Notes: generated by a model not told the origin, from the sequence alone. DNA of 34,011 bases from Chloroflexota bacterium (GCA_023395675.1 JAEWYL010000107.1:1-34011); one strand, 5' to 3'; positions 6,533 through 14,612 are shown, numbered from the stretch's first letter. Program-made: numbers and translations.

Positions 6533-8065
6533 ATGATGATGAACTACCCTGCCTATATCTGGCTGATTGTCGTCCCGCTCCTGGCGGCCCCGGTCGTGTA
6601 CCTTTCAGGCCACCTGCCGCTGCGGTTTTTCCCCGCTGCGCGGGAGGGGAAAGAGAAATGGGGCGTGCAGGCGCCGCGCCTGGCGGCTCTGATCGTCCTG
6701 CTGGCGAGCTGGATCCCGTTTGCCGGCAGCGTGCAGGCCTTCCTCGCCTCAGGCCCGGCCTCGCTGCTGGTCGGCTCGATTGAGCTGCGGGTGGACGGGC
6801 TGAGCCTGCTGCTCTCGGCCCTGGTCCTGGGGCTGGGGACGCTGGTAGTGCTCTTCTCCGGGCCGTATATGTCCGGCGAAGCGGGCGAAGAGAAGTATTA
6901 CGCCATGCTGGTGGCGATGGTGGGCGTGATGAACGGGCTGGGCTACGCCGCCGACCTGTTCAACCTGTGGGTCTGGTTCGAGGCCATGGCGATCAGCTCC
7001 TACCTGCTGGTGGCATTCTATAAAAACCAGCCCGCCTCTCTGGAAGCCGGGGTCAAATACCTGGTCCAGAGCGCCTGCGGGACGGTGCTGGTGCTGATGG
7101 GCGTCGCCCTGGTGCTGGCGACCACCGGCACCCTGAACCTGGACGAGATCCGCCAGGCGGCCGGCCCGCAGCCGGCGCTGATCGCGGCCGGAGGGCTGTT
7201 TGTGATCGGGTTCGGGGTGAAGATCGCCCTGGCGCCCATGCACACCTGGCTGCCCGACGCCCATTCCCAGGCGCCCAGCGGCGTCAGCGCCCTGCTCTCC
7301 GGGGTGGTGATCGAAACCGGCCTGGTGGCCCTGCTGCGCGCCCTGGCGCCGCTGGCGGGCATCTCCGGCGCCTGGGGGCCGCTGCTGCTGGCATTTGGGG
7401 CGGTGAACATGCTGCTCGGCAACCTGATGGCGCTGCGGCAGACTCAGGTCAAGCGCCTGCTGGCTTACTCCAGCCTGGTGCACATCGGCTACATGGTCTT
7501 TGGCCTGGGGGTGGCGATCTCCGCCGGGCAGGCGGCCGGGGCCCAGGGGAGCCTGTTCCACCTGATCAACCACGGGTTGATGAAAGGCCTGGCCTTCCTG
7601 GCAGCCGGCGCCCTGCTCTACACCCTGCACCTGCAGCGAGGGGACCACGATCCCCTGGTGACCTCCGACCTGAACGGGGCCGCCCGCCGCTACCCTCTCA
7701 CCGCCCTGGCCTTCAGCCTGGCGGTGCTGGGCCTGGGCGGCCTGCCGCCCCTGGCCGGTTTTATGTCCAAATGGCAGATCTTCACCGCGGGCTTCAGCGC
7801 TCAGAACGGTATGCTGGTCGCCCTGGCGCTCTTCGCCGGGCTGAACAGCGTGCTCTCGCTGGCCTATTACGCGCCCCTGGTGAACGCTCTCTACCGGAAA
7901 AAGCCCTCCGCCGTGGTGGCGGAGGGGAAGCCTGTCCCGGCGGAGATGGTTATTCCGCTGGCGCTGCTGACCGTCCTGGTCCTGGCGCTCGGGATCTGGC
8001 CCAACCTGCTGAACTGGCTGACCGAGCCCGCCGGCGCGGCGGTCATGGCGGCTTTTGGGTTCTGA
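6533..8065 (+). CDS. NuoN/NuoM/MrpD-like proton-translocating subunit
   Basis: A second antiporter-like protein, 510 residues, starting at three successive ATG codons with CAGGAG just upstream and two bases after the previous stop. Key motifs are NLWVWFEAMAISSYLLVAFY with the conserved Glu, KIALAPMHTWLPDAHSQAPS, and QVKRLLAYSSLVHIGYM. The order and spacing are those of the common 14-helix fold shared by NuoL, NuoM, NuoN and MrpD. The closest type is probably MrpD/MbhH or NuoN, but by eye this is not certain. With the NuoL-like protein it gives the complex two antiporter-type channels, more than an Ech-type hydrogenase with one. Confidence 0.88.
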   Translation: MMMNYPAYIWLIVVPLLAAPVVYLSGHLPLRFFPAAREGKEKWGVQAPRLAALIVLLASWIPFAGSVQAFLASGPASLLVGSIELRVDGLSLLLSALVLGLGTLVVLFSGPYMSGEAGEEKYYAMLVAMVGVMNGLGYAADLFNLWVWFEAMAISSYLLVAFYKNQPASLEAGVKYLVQSACGTVLVLMGVALVLATTGTLNLDEIRQAAGPQPALIAAGGLFVIGFGVKIALAPMHTWLPDAHSQAPSGVSALLSGVVIETGLVALLRALAPLAGISGAWGPLLLAFGAVNMLLGNLMALRQTQVKRLLAYSSLVHIGYMVFGLGVAISAGQAAGAQGSLFHLINHGLMKGLAFLAAGALLYTLHLQRGDHDPLVTSDLNGAARRYPLTALAFSLAVLGLGGLPPLAGFMSKWQIFTAGFSAQNGMLVALALFAGLNSVLSLAYYAPLVNALYRKKPSAVVAEGKPVPAEMVIPLALLTVLVLALGIWPNLLNWLTEPAGAAVMAAFGF

Positions 8066-8089
8066 CAGGCGGAAGAAGCGAGGTAAGCG

Positions 8090-8407
8090 ATGGATATGAC
8101 AATTTTACTGACCCCGCTGGTGGCCTTCATCCTGTACCTCGGCATCGGCGCGCTGCTCTCCGGGCTGGGGCGGGCGCTGGCCGAGCCCTCGGAGAACTCC
8201 CAGCTTAAATCGAGCACCTATGCCAGCGGCGAAGCGGGCTCACGGCGCAGCGCGGCTCCCGGCTACCAGCCCTTCTTTATCATCGCCCTGTTCTTTGCCA
8301 TCCTGCACCTGGGGGTGCTGATGATCGGCAGCGGGGGCATCAACTGGATGACCGCGGTGTACCTGGTGGGCCTGGTTCTGGCGCTGATCGCGCTGATCCT
8401 GGGTTAG
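8090..8407 (+). CDS. NuoA-like membrane subunit of the hydrogenase
   Basis: A 105-residue protein with three membrane helices (residues about 5-28, 60-80 and 85-104). The stretch YASGEAGSRRSAAPGYQPFF followed by IIALFFAIL has the pattern of NuoA (loop ending in a Tyr/Phe-rich helix start). In E. coli NuoA the helix carries a FDVEA segment whose acidic residues serve the quinone-side proton path; here the same place reads LHLGV, without acids. NuoA-like subunits contact NuoH at the junction of both arms. A ribosome site (GAAGAAGCGAGG) lies upstream. The family call is made on pattern and place between the antiporter genes and the NuoB gene; it could also be named an MbhI-like part. Confidence 0.7.
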   Translation: MDMTILLTPLVAFILYLGIGALLSGLGRALAEPSENSQLKSSTYASGEAGSRRSAAPGYQPFFIIALFFAILHLGVLMIGSGGINWMTAVYLVGLVLALIALILG

Positions 8408-8425
8408 TGTACTGGAAGGCTGCAT

Positions 8426-8959
8426 ATGGATGCGAATCTTGAAGTTAGCGCTCAACGGACCCCGCTCTGGCAGCGGGTGATCGAGGGATTGAAAACCTGG
8501 TCGCGCATCAACTCGCCCTGGGTGATCCATTTCAACAGCGGTTCCTGCAACGGCTGTGATATCGAAATCCTGGCAACCCTCACCCCGCGCTACGACCTGG
8601 AGCGGTTCGGGGTGAAGCTGCAGGGCAGCCCGCGCCATGCGGATGTGCTCATCTGCACCGGACCGGTCACCCGGCAGGCGCGCGACCGCCTGCTGCGGGT
8701 GTACGAGCAGATGCCCAACCCGCGCTTTGTGGTGGCGGTCGGCTCCTGCGCCATCTCGGGCGGGGCTTTCCAGGGCTGCTATAACGTGGTCGGGCATATT
8801 GACGAAGTCCTGCCCGTAAACGCGTATATCCCCGGCTGCCCGCCGCGGCCGGAAGCGATTATTGACGGTGTGGTCAAACTGCTGGGCAGCCTGAAGACAG
8901 GCGCTCCGGCAGTGATCAATCCGGCCGCGCCTGAAACAGGCGCACCGGACGGACGGTAG
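8426..8959 (+). CDS. [NiFe] hydrogenase small subunit, NuoB-like
   Basis: A 177-residue member of the NuoB/HycG/MbhJ/EchC family, which carries the proximal [4Fe-4S] cluster next to the [NiFe] site. The four ligands are present: C41 and C44 in SCNGCD, C108 in GSCA, and C138 in PGCPPRPEA. There is no Tat signal peptide, as expected for a cytoplasm-facing group 4 enzyme. It is followed after nine bases by the large subunit gene. The protein passes electrons between the ferredoxin-like subunit and the [NiFe] site. Confidence 0.93.
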   Translation: MDANLEVSAQRTPLWQRVIEGLKTWSRINSPWVIHFNSGSCNGCDIEILATLTPRYDLERFGVKLQGSPRHADVLICTGPVTRQARDRLLRVYEQMPNPRFVVAVGSCAISGGAFQGCYNVVGHIDEVLPVNAYIPGCPPRPEAIIDGVVKLLGSLKTGAPAVINPAAPETGAPDGR

Positions 8960-8968
8960 AAGCGAATC

Positions 8969-10732
8969 ATGACGATCAACACGGAAACTGCTCTGAATCA
9001 CGCGAGCGAACTGCTCGCCGGTTGGACACGGGAATCTGCAAACCCCGAACCGCACCGCCTGGACCTGTCGGTCGCAGCCGGCGACCTGCTGGACTGCGCC
9101 CGCGCCCTGGCGGAAAACCACTGGGGCTACCTGGCCGCCATCACCGGGATGGACCACGGCAGCCAGGAGGAATCTGGGGCTGAGTTGGAAGCCCTCTACC
9201 ATTTCTGCTCGGGCAGGGCGGTCCTCACCCTGAGGGTGCAGCTGCCCTATATCAAAGCCATTGTACCGAGCGTGTGCCCGTACTTCCCCTATGCGAGCCT
9301 GTACGAGCGCGAATTGATGGAGATGTTCGGTATCCTGGTCTCGAACACCCCCAACCCCGAGCGGCTGTTTCTGCCGGACGACTGGCCGGTGGGGGTCTAC
9401 CCCCTGCGGAAGGCTTTCAACCCGGCGGAGATGCCCGCCCCGAGGACCAGCGCCCGCGCCCTGGAAGCGGCCGAGGGCAGCGAGCCGCCCTCGCTCCTGC
9501 ACCTGGATGAAGACGCCGAACACCCTCCCGAGCGCTTCATCGTCCCCATCGGCCCGCAGCACCCGGCTCTGAAAGAGCCCGGACATTTCGAGTTTATGGT
9601 GGACGGGGAGACGGTGATTGACGCCTCGGTACGGCTGGGGTACGTGCACCGCGGGATCGAGAAGGCCACCGAGGAGCGCAACTGGGTGCAGAACCTGTAC
9701 CTGCTGGAGCGCGTGTGCGGCATCTGCTCGCATACACACGCCATGGCATACTGCCTGGCGGTGGAACAGCTGGCCGGGGTGGAAGTCCCGCAGCGCGCCC
9801 AGGCCATCCGGGAAGTGATGGCGGGCCTGGAGCGCATCCACAGCCACCTGCTCTGGCTGGGGGTCTCGGCGCACGAGGCCGGCTTCGACACCCTGTTCAT
9901 GTACTCCTGGCGCGACCGCGAGACGGTGATGGACCTGCTGGAGGGGATCTCCGGCAACCGGGTGAATTACTCGGCCAACGTGCTCGGAGGGGTCAAGTGC
10001 GACCTGGGCCCGGAGCAGATCGAGGCGATCCGCAAGGGGCTGGATTTCCTGGAGAAGCGCTCGCACCACTATCTGGACATCGTCACCAGCGACGCCGCTT
10101 TTCTGCAGCGCACGCGCGGCATCGGTGTGATGAGCGCCGGCCAGGCGGAACAGTGGGGCGTGCTCGGGCCGACGGCGCGGGCCTCGGGCATCATCCGGGA
10201 TATCCGCATCGAGGCCCCGTACGGGGCTTACGTGCGCTTTCCGGTGACCGCCGTCACCGACAGCGCGGGCGACCTGGAAGCGCGCTTCAAGGTGCGCATC
10301 AAAGAGCTGTTCGTCAGCTACCACGTGATCCGCACCATCCTGGACCAGCTCCCCGATGGGGACCTGGCGGTGCGTATGCCGCGCAAGATCCCTGCCGGGG
10401 AGAGCATCAGCCGGGTGGAAGCGCCGCGCGGAGAGCTGCTCTATTACGTGCGCTCCGGAGGCGGCGAAAAGCCCGAGCGGATCAAGGCCCGCACCCCCAG
10501 CATCACCAATTTCACCTCCGTTTCCAACCTGGTGGTCGGGCACCAGCTGGCGGACGTGCCCCTCATCCTGGCGGGCATTGACCCCTGCTTCTCCTGCAAC
10601 GACCGCATGGTCTCCCTCAAAAAGGCCGGCGGCGGGCGGGAGAGCTGGAGTTGGCAGCAGCTTCGCCAGCACGCGATTGACCATTACAAAGACCTGAAGC
10701 CGAAATGGCCTGGAAAAAGGATCCTGGGTTAA
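8969..10732 (+). CDS. group 4 [NiFe] hydrogenase large subunit, fused NuoC-NuoD (HycE-like)
   Basis: This 587-residue protein joins a NuoC-like domain (residues about 1-155, with YASLYERELMEMFGI and PLRKAF) to a NuoD-like catalytic domain, as in HycE and HyfG. Both metal-binding motifs of true hydrogenases are intact: R248-V-C250-G-I-C253 and D538-P-C540-F-S-C543. It is therefore a hydrogenase and not a NuoD homologue that lost nickel. The sequence CNDRM after the second motif matches the site where HycE is cut by HycI; cleavage would fall after R546 and remove about 41 residues. A HycI-type protease is encoded downstream in the same operon. The reaction is reversible H2/H+ conversion with ferredoxin. 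Subgroup placement needs a tree. Confidence 0.93.
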   Translation: MTINTETALNHASELLAGWTRESANPEPHRLDLSVAAGDLLDCARALAENHWGYLAAITGMDHGSQEESGAELEALYHFCSGRAVLTLRVQLPYIKAIVPSVCPYFPYASLYERELMEMFGILVSNTPNPERLFLPDDWPVGVYPLRKAFNPAEMPAPRTSARALEAAEGSEPPSLLHLDEDAEHPPERFIVPIGPQHPALKEPGHFEFMVDGETVIDASVRLGYVHRGIEKATEERNWVQNLYLLERVCGICSHTHAMAYCLAVEQLAGVEVPQRAQAIREVMAGLERIHSHLLWLGVSAHEAGFDTLFMYSWRDRETVMDLLEGISGNRVNYSANVLGGVKCDLGPEQIEAIRKGLDFLEKRSHHYLDIVTSDAAFLQRTRGIGVMSAGQAEQWGVLGPTARASGIIRDIRIEAPYGAYVRFPVTAVTDSAGDLEARFKVRIKELFVSYHVIRTILDQLPDGDLAVRMPRKIPAGESISRVEAPRGELLYYVRSGGGEKPERIKARTPSITNFTSVSNLVVGHQLADVPLILAGIDPCFSCNDRMVSLKKAGGGRESWSWQQLRQHAIDHYKDLKPKWPGKRILG

Positions 10733-10733
10733 T

Positions 10734-11651
10734 ATGGCCGGAATTCCACCTCTGATCACCTTACTGCTCTTCCCGGGCGGCCTGTTCATTCTGCTCTGCG
10801 GGCTGGCTTACGAGTGGGTGGAACGCAAGCTGGTAGCCCGGCTGCAAAACCGGGTCGGCCCGCGCTGGTTCCAGCCGGCGGCGGACGTCGCCAAGCTGCT
10901 CTTCAAAGAGGAGATCGTGCCGGAAGGGGCGGACCGCTTTCTGTTCAACGCCCTGCCGGTGCTGGCCCTGGCGGGCGCCCTGACCGCGGCCCTCTACGTG
11001 CCGCTTTACGGCCTGGCGCCGGCGCACAACTTCGCCGGCGACCTAATCGTGACGCTCTACCTGCTCAGCCTGGTGACACTCAGCATCGGCCTGGCGGGGT
11101 CGAACACCCGCAGCCGCTTCTCGCTGGTCGGCGCCACCCGCGCCCTGACCCAGGTCTTCTCTTACGAAGCGCCGTTCCTGCTGGCCCTGCTGGGCCCGGC
11201 AATCGCGGCCGGGTCCTGGCAGATCAGTGATATCAGCGCTTACTCGCAGGAGAGCTGGCTGCTGCTCACCCAGCCGGTGGGCTTCCTGGTGGCCATGATC
11301 GGCCTGATGGGCAAGCTCGAGCTGCCGCCGTTCGACTCCCCGGAGGCGGAGACCGAGATCGTGGCCGGGGCCCTGACCGAGTACTCGGGCCGCGGGCTGG
11401 CCCTCTTCCGCCTGGCGAAAGGGGTGGAGATGGTCGTAGCCCTGGGGTTGGTGGCGGCCTTTTTCATGGGCGGGGTCTCCAACCCGGTCAGCTTCGTGCT
11501 CAAGACCCTGCTGCTCCTGCTGGCCCTGGCGGGTCTTCAGGCGCTGCTTACCCGGCTGCGTATTGACCAGGTGGTGCGCTGGTGGCGCTATGGGGCCCTG
11601 GTGGGCCTGGCGCAGATGCTGGTGATGATCGTCTGGAGAGGGGTGCTTTAA
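10734..11651 (+). CDS. NuoH-like membrane subunit (HycD/MbhM type)
   Basis: A 305-residue membrane protein of the Complex I subunit 1 family, which anchors the peripheral arm and starts the proton path. The family marks are ERKLVARLQNRVGP near residues 30-43, VGATRALTQVFSYEAPF in the middle, and LPPFDSPEAETEIVAG followed by TEYSG. About eight membrane helices can be drawn. It starts one base after the large subunit stop. The acidic loop motifs that in Complex I line the quinone site are largely kept, although this complex is expected to use H2 and ferredoxin rather than quinone. Confidence 0.93.
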   Translation: MAGIPPLITLLLFPGGLFILLCGLAYEWVERKLVARLQNRVGPRWFQPAADVAKLLFKEEIVPEGADRFLFNALPVLALAGALTAALYVPLYGLAPAHNFAGDLIVTLYLLSLVTLSIGLAGSNTRSRFSLVGATRALTQVFSYEAPFLLALLGPAIAAGSWQISDISAYSQESWLLLTQPVGFLVAMIGLMGKLELPPFDSPEAETEIVAGALTEYSGRGLALFRLAKGVEMVVALGLVAAFFMGGVSNPVSFVLKTLLLLLALAGLQALLTRLRIDQVVRWWRYGALVGLAQMLVMIVWRGVL

Positions 11652-11652
11652 G

Positions 11653-12063
11653 ATGAAAATTGGATCCATGTTTGGAGATATCCTGCGCTCGTTTTTCGAG
11701 AAGCCGGTTACCCTGAGATACCCGCTCGAGCGTTCGCACTCGCCCGAGAGGCTGCGCGGGGCGTTGATCTGGAACCCGGAAAAATGCACCGGCTGCGGGC
11801 TGTGCGCCAAAGACTGCCCCTCGGACGCCCTGGAGGTCATCATTCTGGACCGCAAGGCGAAGAAGTTCGTGCTGCGCTACAACGTGGACCGCTGCACTTT
11901 CTGCGCCCAGTGCGTGCAGAACTGCCGCTTCGACTGCATCCAGCTTTCCAATGACCGCTGGGAGCTGGCCGCCCTGAGCAAAGAGCGCTTCCTGGTGTAC
12001 CAGGGCAGCCAGGAAAATATTGATGAATACCTGGGATCAACACCTGAGCCTGACCCGGCGTAG
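11653..12063 (+). CDS. NuoI-like polyferredoxin subunit (HycF/MbhN type)
   Basis: A 136-residue iron-sulfur protein with two [4Fe-4S] motifs: CTGCGLCAKDCP near residues 45-56 and CTFCAQCVQNCR near 84-95. The second lacks the usual Pro after the last Cys but has all four ligands. It would take electrons from reduced ferredoxin and pass them to the NuoB-like subunit. It starts one base after the NuoH-like gene and overlaps the start of the protease gene by about 41 bases. No NuoE, F or G genes for NADH input follow, which supports ferredoxin as electron partner. Confidence 0.92.
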   Translation: MKIGSMFGDILRSFFEKPVTLRYPLERSHSPERLRGALIWNPEKCTGCGLCAKDCPSDALEVIILDRKAKKFVLRYNVDRCTFCAQCVQNCRFDCIQLSNDRWELAALSKERFLVYQGSQENIDEYLGSTPEPDPA

Positions 12064-12580
12064 GCTTGAGGCAGCTCTGGGCCGCCTGCCCCGGGTCGCC
12101 CTCCTGGGCGTAGGGCAGGAGCTGGGCGGAGATGACGCCGCCGGGGTCGAGGCCGCCCGGCGGCTGCTGGAGCCGGGCCGGGCGAATTTCTTCAGCCCCG
12201 CTGCGCTGCAGAGCCCGGAAAGCGGCCCTCCGCCTCCGGGCAGCGTGCTGGTGATCCAGGCAGGCCCGGCGCCCGAGAATTTCACCAGCACCCTGCGCCG
12301 CTTCCGGCCCGACCTGGTGCTGCTGGTGGATGCGGCCCAGATGGACCTGGCCGCGGGGGAGATTCGCTGGGTGGACCCCCAGGAGACGGAAGGGTTGAGC
12401 GCCAGCACCCACACCTTCCCGCTCGGGATCCTGGCGGTCTTCCTGGAGCAGGATTTGGGCTGCCGCGCGGCCCTGATCGGCATCCAGCCGCAGAGCAACA
12501 GCTTCGGCGCCCCGCTCTCGCCCCGGGTCGAGGCGGCGGTGGAAAGGCTGTGCGCCGCATTGGTGCAGCACCTGTCTTAA
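12023..12580 (+). CDS. hycI: HycI-type hydrogenase maturation endopeptidase
   Basis: HycI-family proteases cut the C-terminal tail of the group 4 hydrogenase large subunit after nickel insertion. The 185-residue product shows GVGQELGGDDAAGV near residues 30-43 with the nickel-sensing acidic residue, LLVDAAQM with the second acidic residue in the middle of the protein, and STHTFPLGILAVFL with the conserved His. ATG at 12023 is preferred because AGGA lies eight bases upstream; a TTG one codon earlier is possible. The gene overlaps the ferredoxin-like gene, so the two are probably coupled. Its likely substrate is the large subunit of the same operon. No hypA-F genes are in the window. Confidence 0.9.
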   Translation: MNTWDQHLSLTRRRLEAALGRLPRVALLGVGQELGGDDAAGVEAARRLLEPGRANFFSPAALQSPESGPPPPGSVLVIQAGPAPENFTSTLRRFRPDLVLLVDAAQMDLAAGEIRWVDPQETEGLSASTHTFPLGILAVFLEQDLGCRAALIGIQPQSNSFGAPLSPRVEAAVERLCAALVQHLS

Positions 12581-12733
12581 TAAATCGCGATTTGCGGTAT
12601 TTGAGGGCCGGATAACGCCCCTCCGGTCCTTCTGCTGCCCTCCCCGGATGAGACGGGAGCGGGGCAAAGTCCCCCAACAAAACAAAATCGTAATTTTATA
12701 TAAAGCTCGAGCCAGAGTCAGGCCTTTTGGCTG

Positions 12734-12739
12734 TATAAT
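12734..12739 (+). promoter_or_regulatory. perfect -10 (TATAAT) before the GNAT gene
   Basis: TATAAT is preceded by CTG and lies about 50 bases before the GNAT start codon. No clear -35 is visible. The 150 bases before it, after the hycI-like gene, hold GC-rich sequence without a convincing terminator and then an AT-rich stretch. Confidence 0.55.
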
Positions 12740-12788
12740 TCAACGACTGAATTATCCCGGCTGCACGCACCAGGCTTAACTTTGAATT

Positions 12789-13379
12789 ATGGCTCATTTG
12801 GAATCAAATTTACCCCACACCGTTGTCCTGAAAGAAGGCGACCCGGTTACCATCCGCTGTATTGTTCCGGAGGACGCTCCCCGGCTGCAGGCCCTGTTGA
12901 AACGCCTCTCTCAAGAGAGTATTTTCTACCGGTTTCTCGAATATCTGAAAGAGCTCAGTGACAAACAGGCTGTGGAGCTGGCCAGTGTGGATTACCGCAG
13001 CCGTATGGCCCTGGTCGGGACCCGCATTCAGGACGGCGAGGAGCTGGTGATCGGCGTGGCGCGCTACTCCGTCCAGTCCGAGGCCGAGCCCGATGCGGCC
13101 GAGGTCGGCGTGGTGGTGGAGGACCCGTACCAGAACCAGGGCCTGGGGACCCACCTGCTGAAAGAGCTGACCCAGTACGCGCGCGAGCACGGGATTCGCT
13201 ATTTTAAAGGATACATCTCTCACCAGAACCGCCGCATATTGAAGTTCATTCAGAAGAGCGGCCTGCCCACCGAACGCCGGCTGGAGATGGGCATGTGGGA
13301 GATCACCGTAGACCTGCAGCAGCAGGCCGCCCCCGGCGGGAGCCAGAAAAGCACCGGCGCCGAAAACGGGGCGGGGTAG
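12789..13379 (+). CDS. GNAT-family N-acetyltransferase
   Basis: A 196-residue protein with the Gcn5-related acetyltransferase fold. The acetyl-CoA pyrophosphate-binding motif is V-E-D-P-Y-Q-N-Q-G-L-G-T near residues 111-122, followed by helix HLLKELTQYAREHG. The N-terminal part, VTIRCIVPEDAPRLQALLKR and SIFYRFLEY, resembles the GNAT domain of Pat-type protein lysine acetyltransferases, so a protein substrate is possible, but this is inference. Its own -10 lies upstream, so it need not be part of the hydrogenase operon. The ribosome site is weak. The C-terminal 25 residues are polar and low in complexity. Confidence 0.85.
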   Translation: MAHLESNLPHTVVLKEGDPVTIRCIVPEDAPRLQALLKRLSQESIFYRFLEYLKELSDKQAVELASVDYRSRMALVGTRIQDGEELVIGVARYSVQSEAEPDAAEVGVVVEDPYQNQGLGTHLLKELTQYAREHGIRYFKGYISHQNRRILKFIQKSGLPTERRLEMGMWEITVDLQQQAAPGGSQKSTGAENGAG

Positions 13380-13435
13380 ACCAGCGATCAGAGCCGGCAC
13401 AACAGCGATCCAATTGGGGATGAGAGGAGAACATC

Positions 13436-13648
13436 GTGGCTGAAGAACCCAAGAATAAACGCACCCGCGAAAGCTATATGGGCGCAGGGATTGCCATCGG
13501 CGTGGGCCTGGGCGTAGCACTTGGGGCTGCGATTGACAATATCGGCCTGGGCATCGCCCTGGGAGCCGGGCTGGGCGTTGTGTTCGGCGCGATCCAGGAA
13601 GCGCAGGCTCACAAAGAAAACGGCGAGGATGATTCCGGAGAGGAATAG
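13436..13648 (+). CDS. small glycine-zipper protein
   Basis: A 70-residue protein with a GTG start and a strong ribosome site (GAGAGGAGA). The middle is two hydrophobic, Gly/Ala-rich stretches of the form G-x3-G (MGAGIAIGVGLGVALGAA and IGLGIALGAGLGVVFGAI), separated by a short DN turn. This is a glycine-zipper hairpin that would insert in a membrane or self-assemble. The ends are charged, with an acidic C-terminus. It follows the GNAT gene by 56 bases and is closed by a strong terminator, so the two may share a transcript. No function is recognised. Confidence 0.75.
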   Translation: MAEEPKNKRTRESYMGAGIAIGVGLGVALGAAIDNIGLGIALGAGLGVVFGAIQEAQAHKENGEDDSGEE

Positions 13649-13681
13649 ACGGGAGAACAGGCCAAGACCTGTCAGGATTAT

Positions 13682-13713
13682 GAAAAAAGCGCACCGGCCG
13701 GTGCGCTTTTTTC
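13682..13713. terminator. bidirectional intrinsic terminator
   Basis: A perfect 32-bp palindrome with a GC-rich centre, preceded by six A and followed by six T. It closes the GNAT/glycine-zipper unit and separates it from the Hdr-Mvh operon. Confidence 0.9.
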
Positions 13714-14003
13714 ATTTCCGGCGCCGGGCGGCCGGGGACAGGCAACAGGTGTAATAAATACTTGCGCAACCGGGCTGCTCGAACTAGTTCTTTGGGTCAG
13801 GAAATCGTTCTAGAATTCGTTCCTGCTTAATCCCTGGAGGAGGAGACCCGAGTTAACACCTGTGCTAAGATGAAAAGGAGCAGAGTTTGTCCGGAAACTT
13901 TGGCCGGGGTCAGACCTGCCCCCTGCCAATCCCTACTTTCTGTTCGAAAACCGTCTTCCCCTCTCTTGAGATCAGTTGCGCAGTAAGTCCGAGGAGGTGG
14001 ACT
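13714..14003. other. upstream region and leader of the Hdr-Mvh operon
   Basis: No gene is supported here. It holds a perfect 10-bp palindrome GAACTAGTTC (13781-13790), a good -10 (TAGAAT, 13811-13816) about 20 bases later, and a leader of roughly 180 bases. In the leader a stem can form between TTGGC-GGGG (13900-13909) and CCCC-GCCAA (about 13919-13929). A TTG at 13887 with AAGGAG upstream could start translation in the hdrC frame, but the 39 extra residues look non-coding. Confidence 0.5.
13781..13816 (+). promoter_or_regulatory. candidate promoter of hdr-mvh operon with overlapping palindrome
   Basis: TAGAAT (13811-13816) matches the -10 consensus at five of six. The place of the -35 has no good hexamer and instead touches the palindrome GAACTAGTTC at 13781-13790, which suggests control by a DNA-binding protein. 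This is inferred from position only. Confidence 0.4.
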
Positions 14004-14612
14004 TTGACCCCAGACGAAAACGCACTCAAAACTGAACATACAGCCTTCCCAAGCTTCCTGGACCAGGTGATCGCCTGTACTCCGGGTGAAGCGCGCCTGA
14101 AGATCTGCATTCAATGCGGCACTTGCGGAGGCTCCTGCCCATCCGGCCCGGATATGGACCACACCCCGCGCGCCCTGTTTGCGCTGATCATGGCGGGGCA
14201 GAAAGACCAGGCCCTGATCAGCAACACACCCTGGTACTGCGTATCCTGCTACTACTGCATGGTGCGCTGCCCGCAGGACATCCATATCACCGACCTGATG
14301 TACACCCTGAAGCGCTTCGCGATCAAGGAGGGCCACTTCCGCCTGTCCAGCGCCTCCGACGCCCCCTGCTTTTCCCAGACCTTCATGGATTACGTCGAGA
14401 ACCACGGGCGCAGTTTCGAGCTGGGGCTGGCAACCCGCTACCACCTGTCTCACCACCCGCTCAGCATGGCGCGCATGGCCCCGATGGGCCTGGGGATGAT
14501 GCGCAAGGGACGCATGGACCTGACGCCGAAGACTATCAAAGGTATCGAAGGGCTAAAGGCCATGCTGGGGAAGGCCAAAGAGCTGGACGCTCACTACGGA
14601 GGTGTCGCATGA
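14004..14612 (+). CDS. hdrC: heterodisulfide reductase subunit C
   Basis: HdrC is the small iron-sulfur subunit that carries electrons from HdrA to HdrB. The 202-residue product has two [4Fe-4S] motifs: C35-x2-C38-x2-C41-x3-C45 and C79-x2-C82-x2-C85-x3-C89, the last followed by Pro as usual. The rest is helical, with a Met-rich end. A TTG start at 14004 is chosen because GGAGG lies six bases before it; a further TTG at 13887 also has a good ribosome site and would add 39 residues not typical of HdrC. The hdrB gene overlaps the end by four bases (ATGA). It is the first gene of an eight-gene cluster. Confidence 0.9.
   Translation: MTPDENALKTEHTAFPSFLDQVIACTPGEARLKICIQCGTCGGSCPSGPDMDHTPRALFALIMAGQKDQALISNTPWYCVSCYYCMVRCPQDIHITDLMYTLKRFAIKEGHFRLSSASDAPCFSQTFMDYVENHGRSFELGLATRYHLSHHPLSMARMAPMGLGMMRKGRMDLTPKTIKGIEGLKAMLGKAKELDAHYGGVA

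Noticed and set aside
8240..10789. An 849-codon open frame on the minus strand opposite the hydrogenase small and large subunit genes
   Set aside because: It is the antisense shadow of GC-rich genes with strong family motifs; its translation is His/Arg/Gly/Gln-rich and shows no domain.
13887..14003. TTG at 13887 as the start of hdrC
   Set aside because: It has a good ribosome site, but the 39 added residues look non-coding and HdrC proteins normally begin close to the 14004 start. Kept as an alternative in the hdrC entry.
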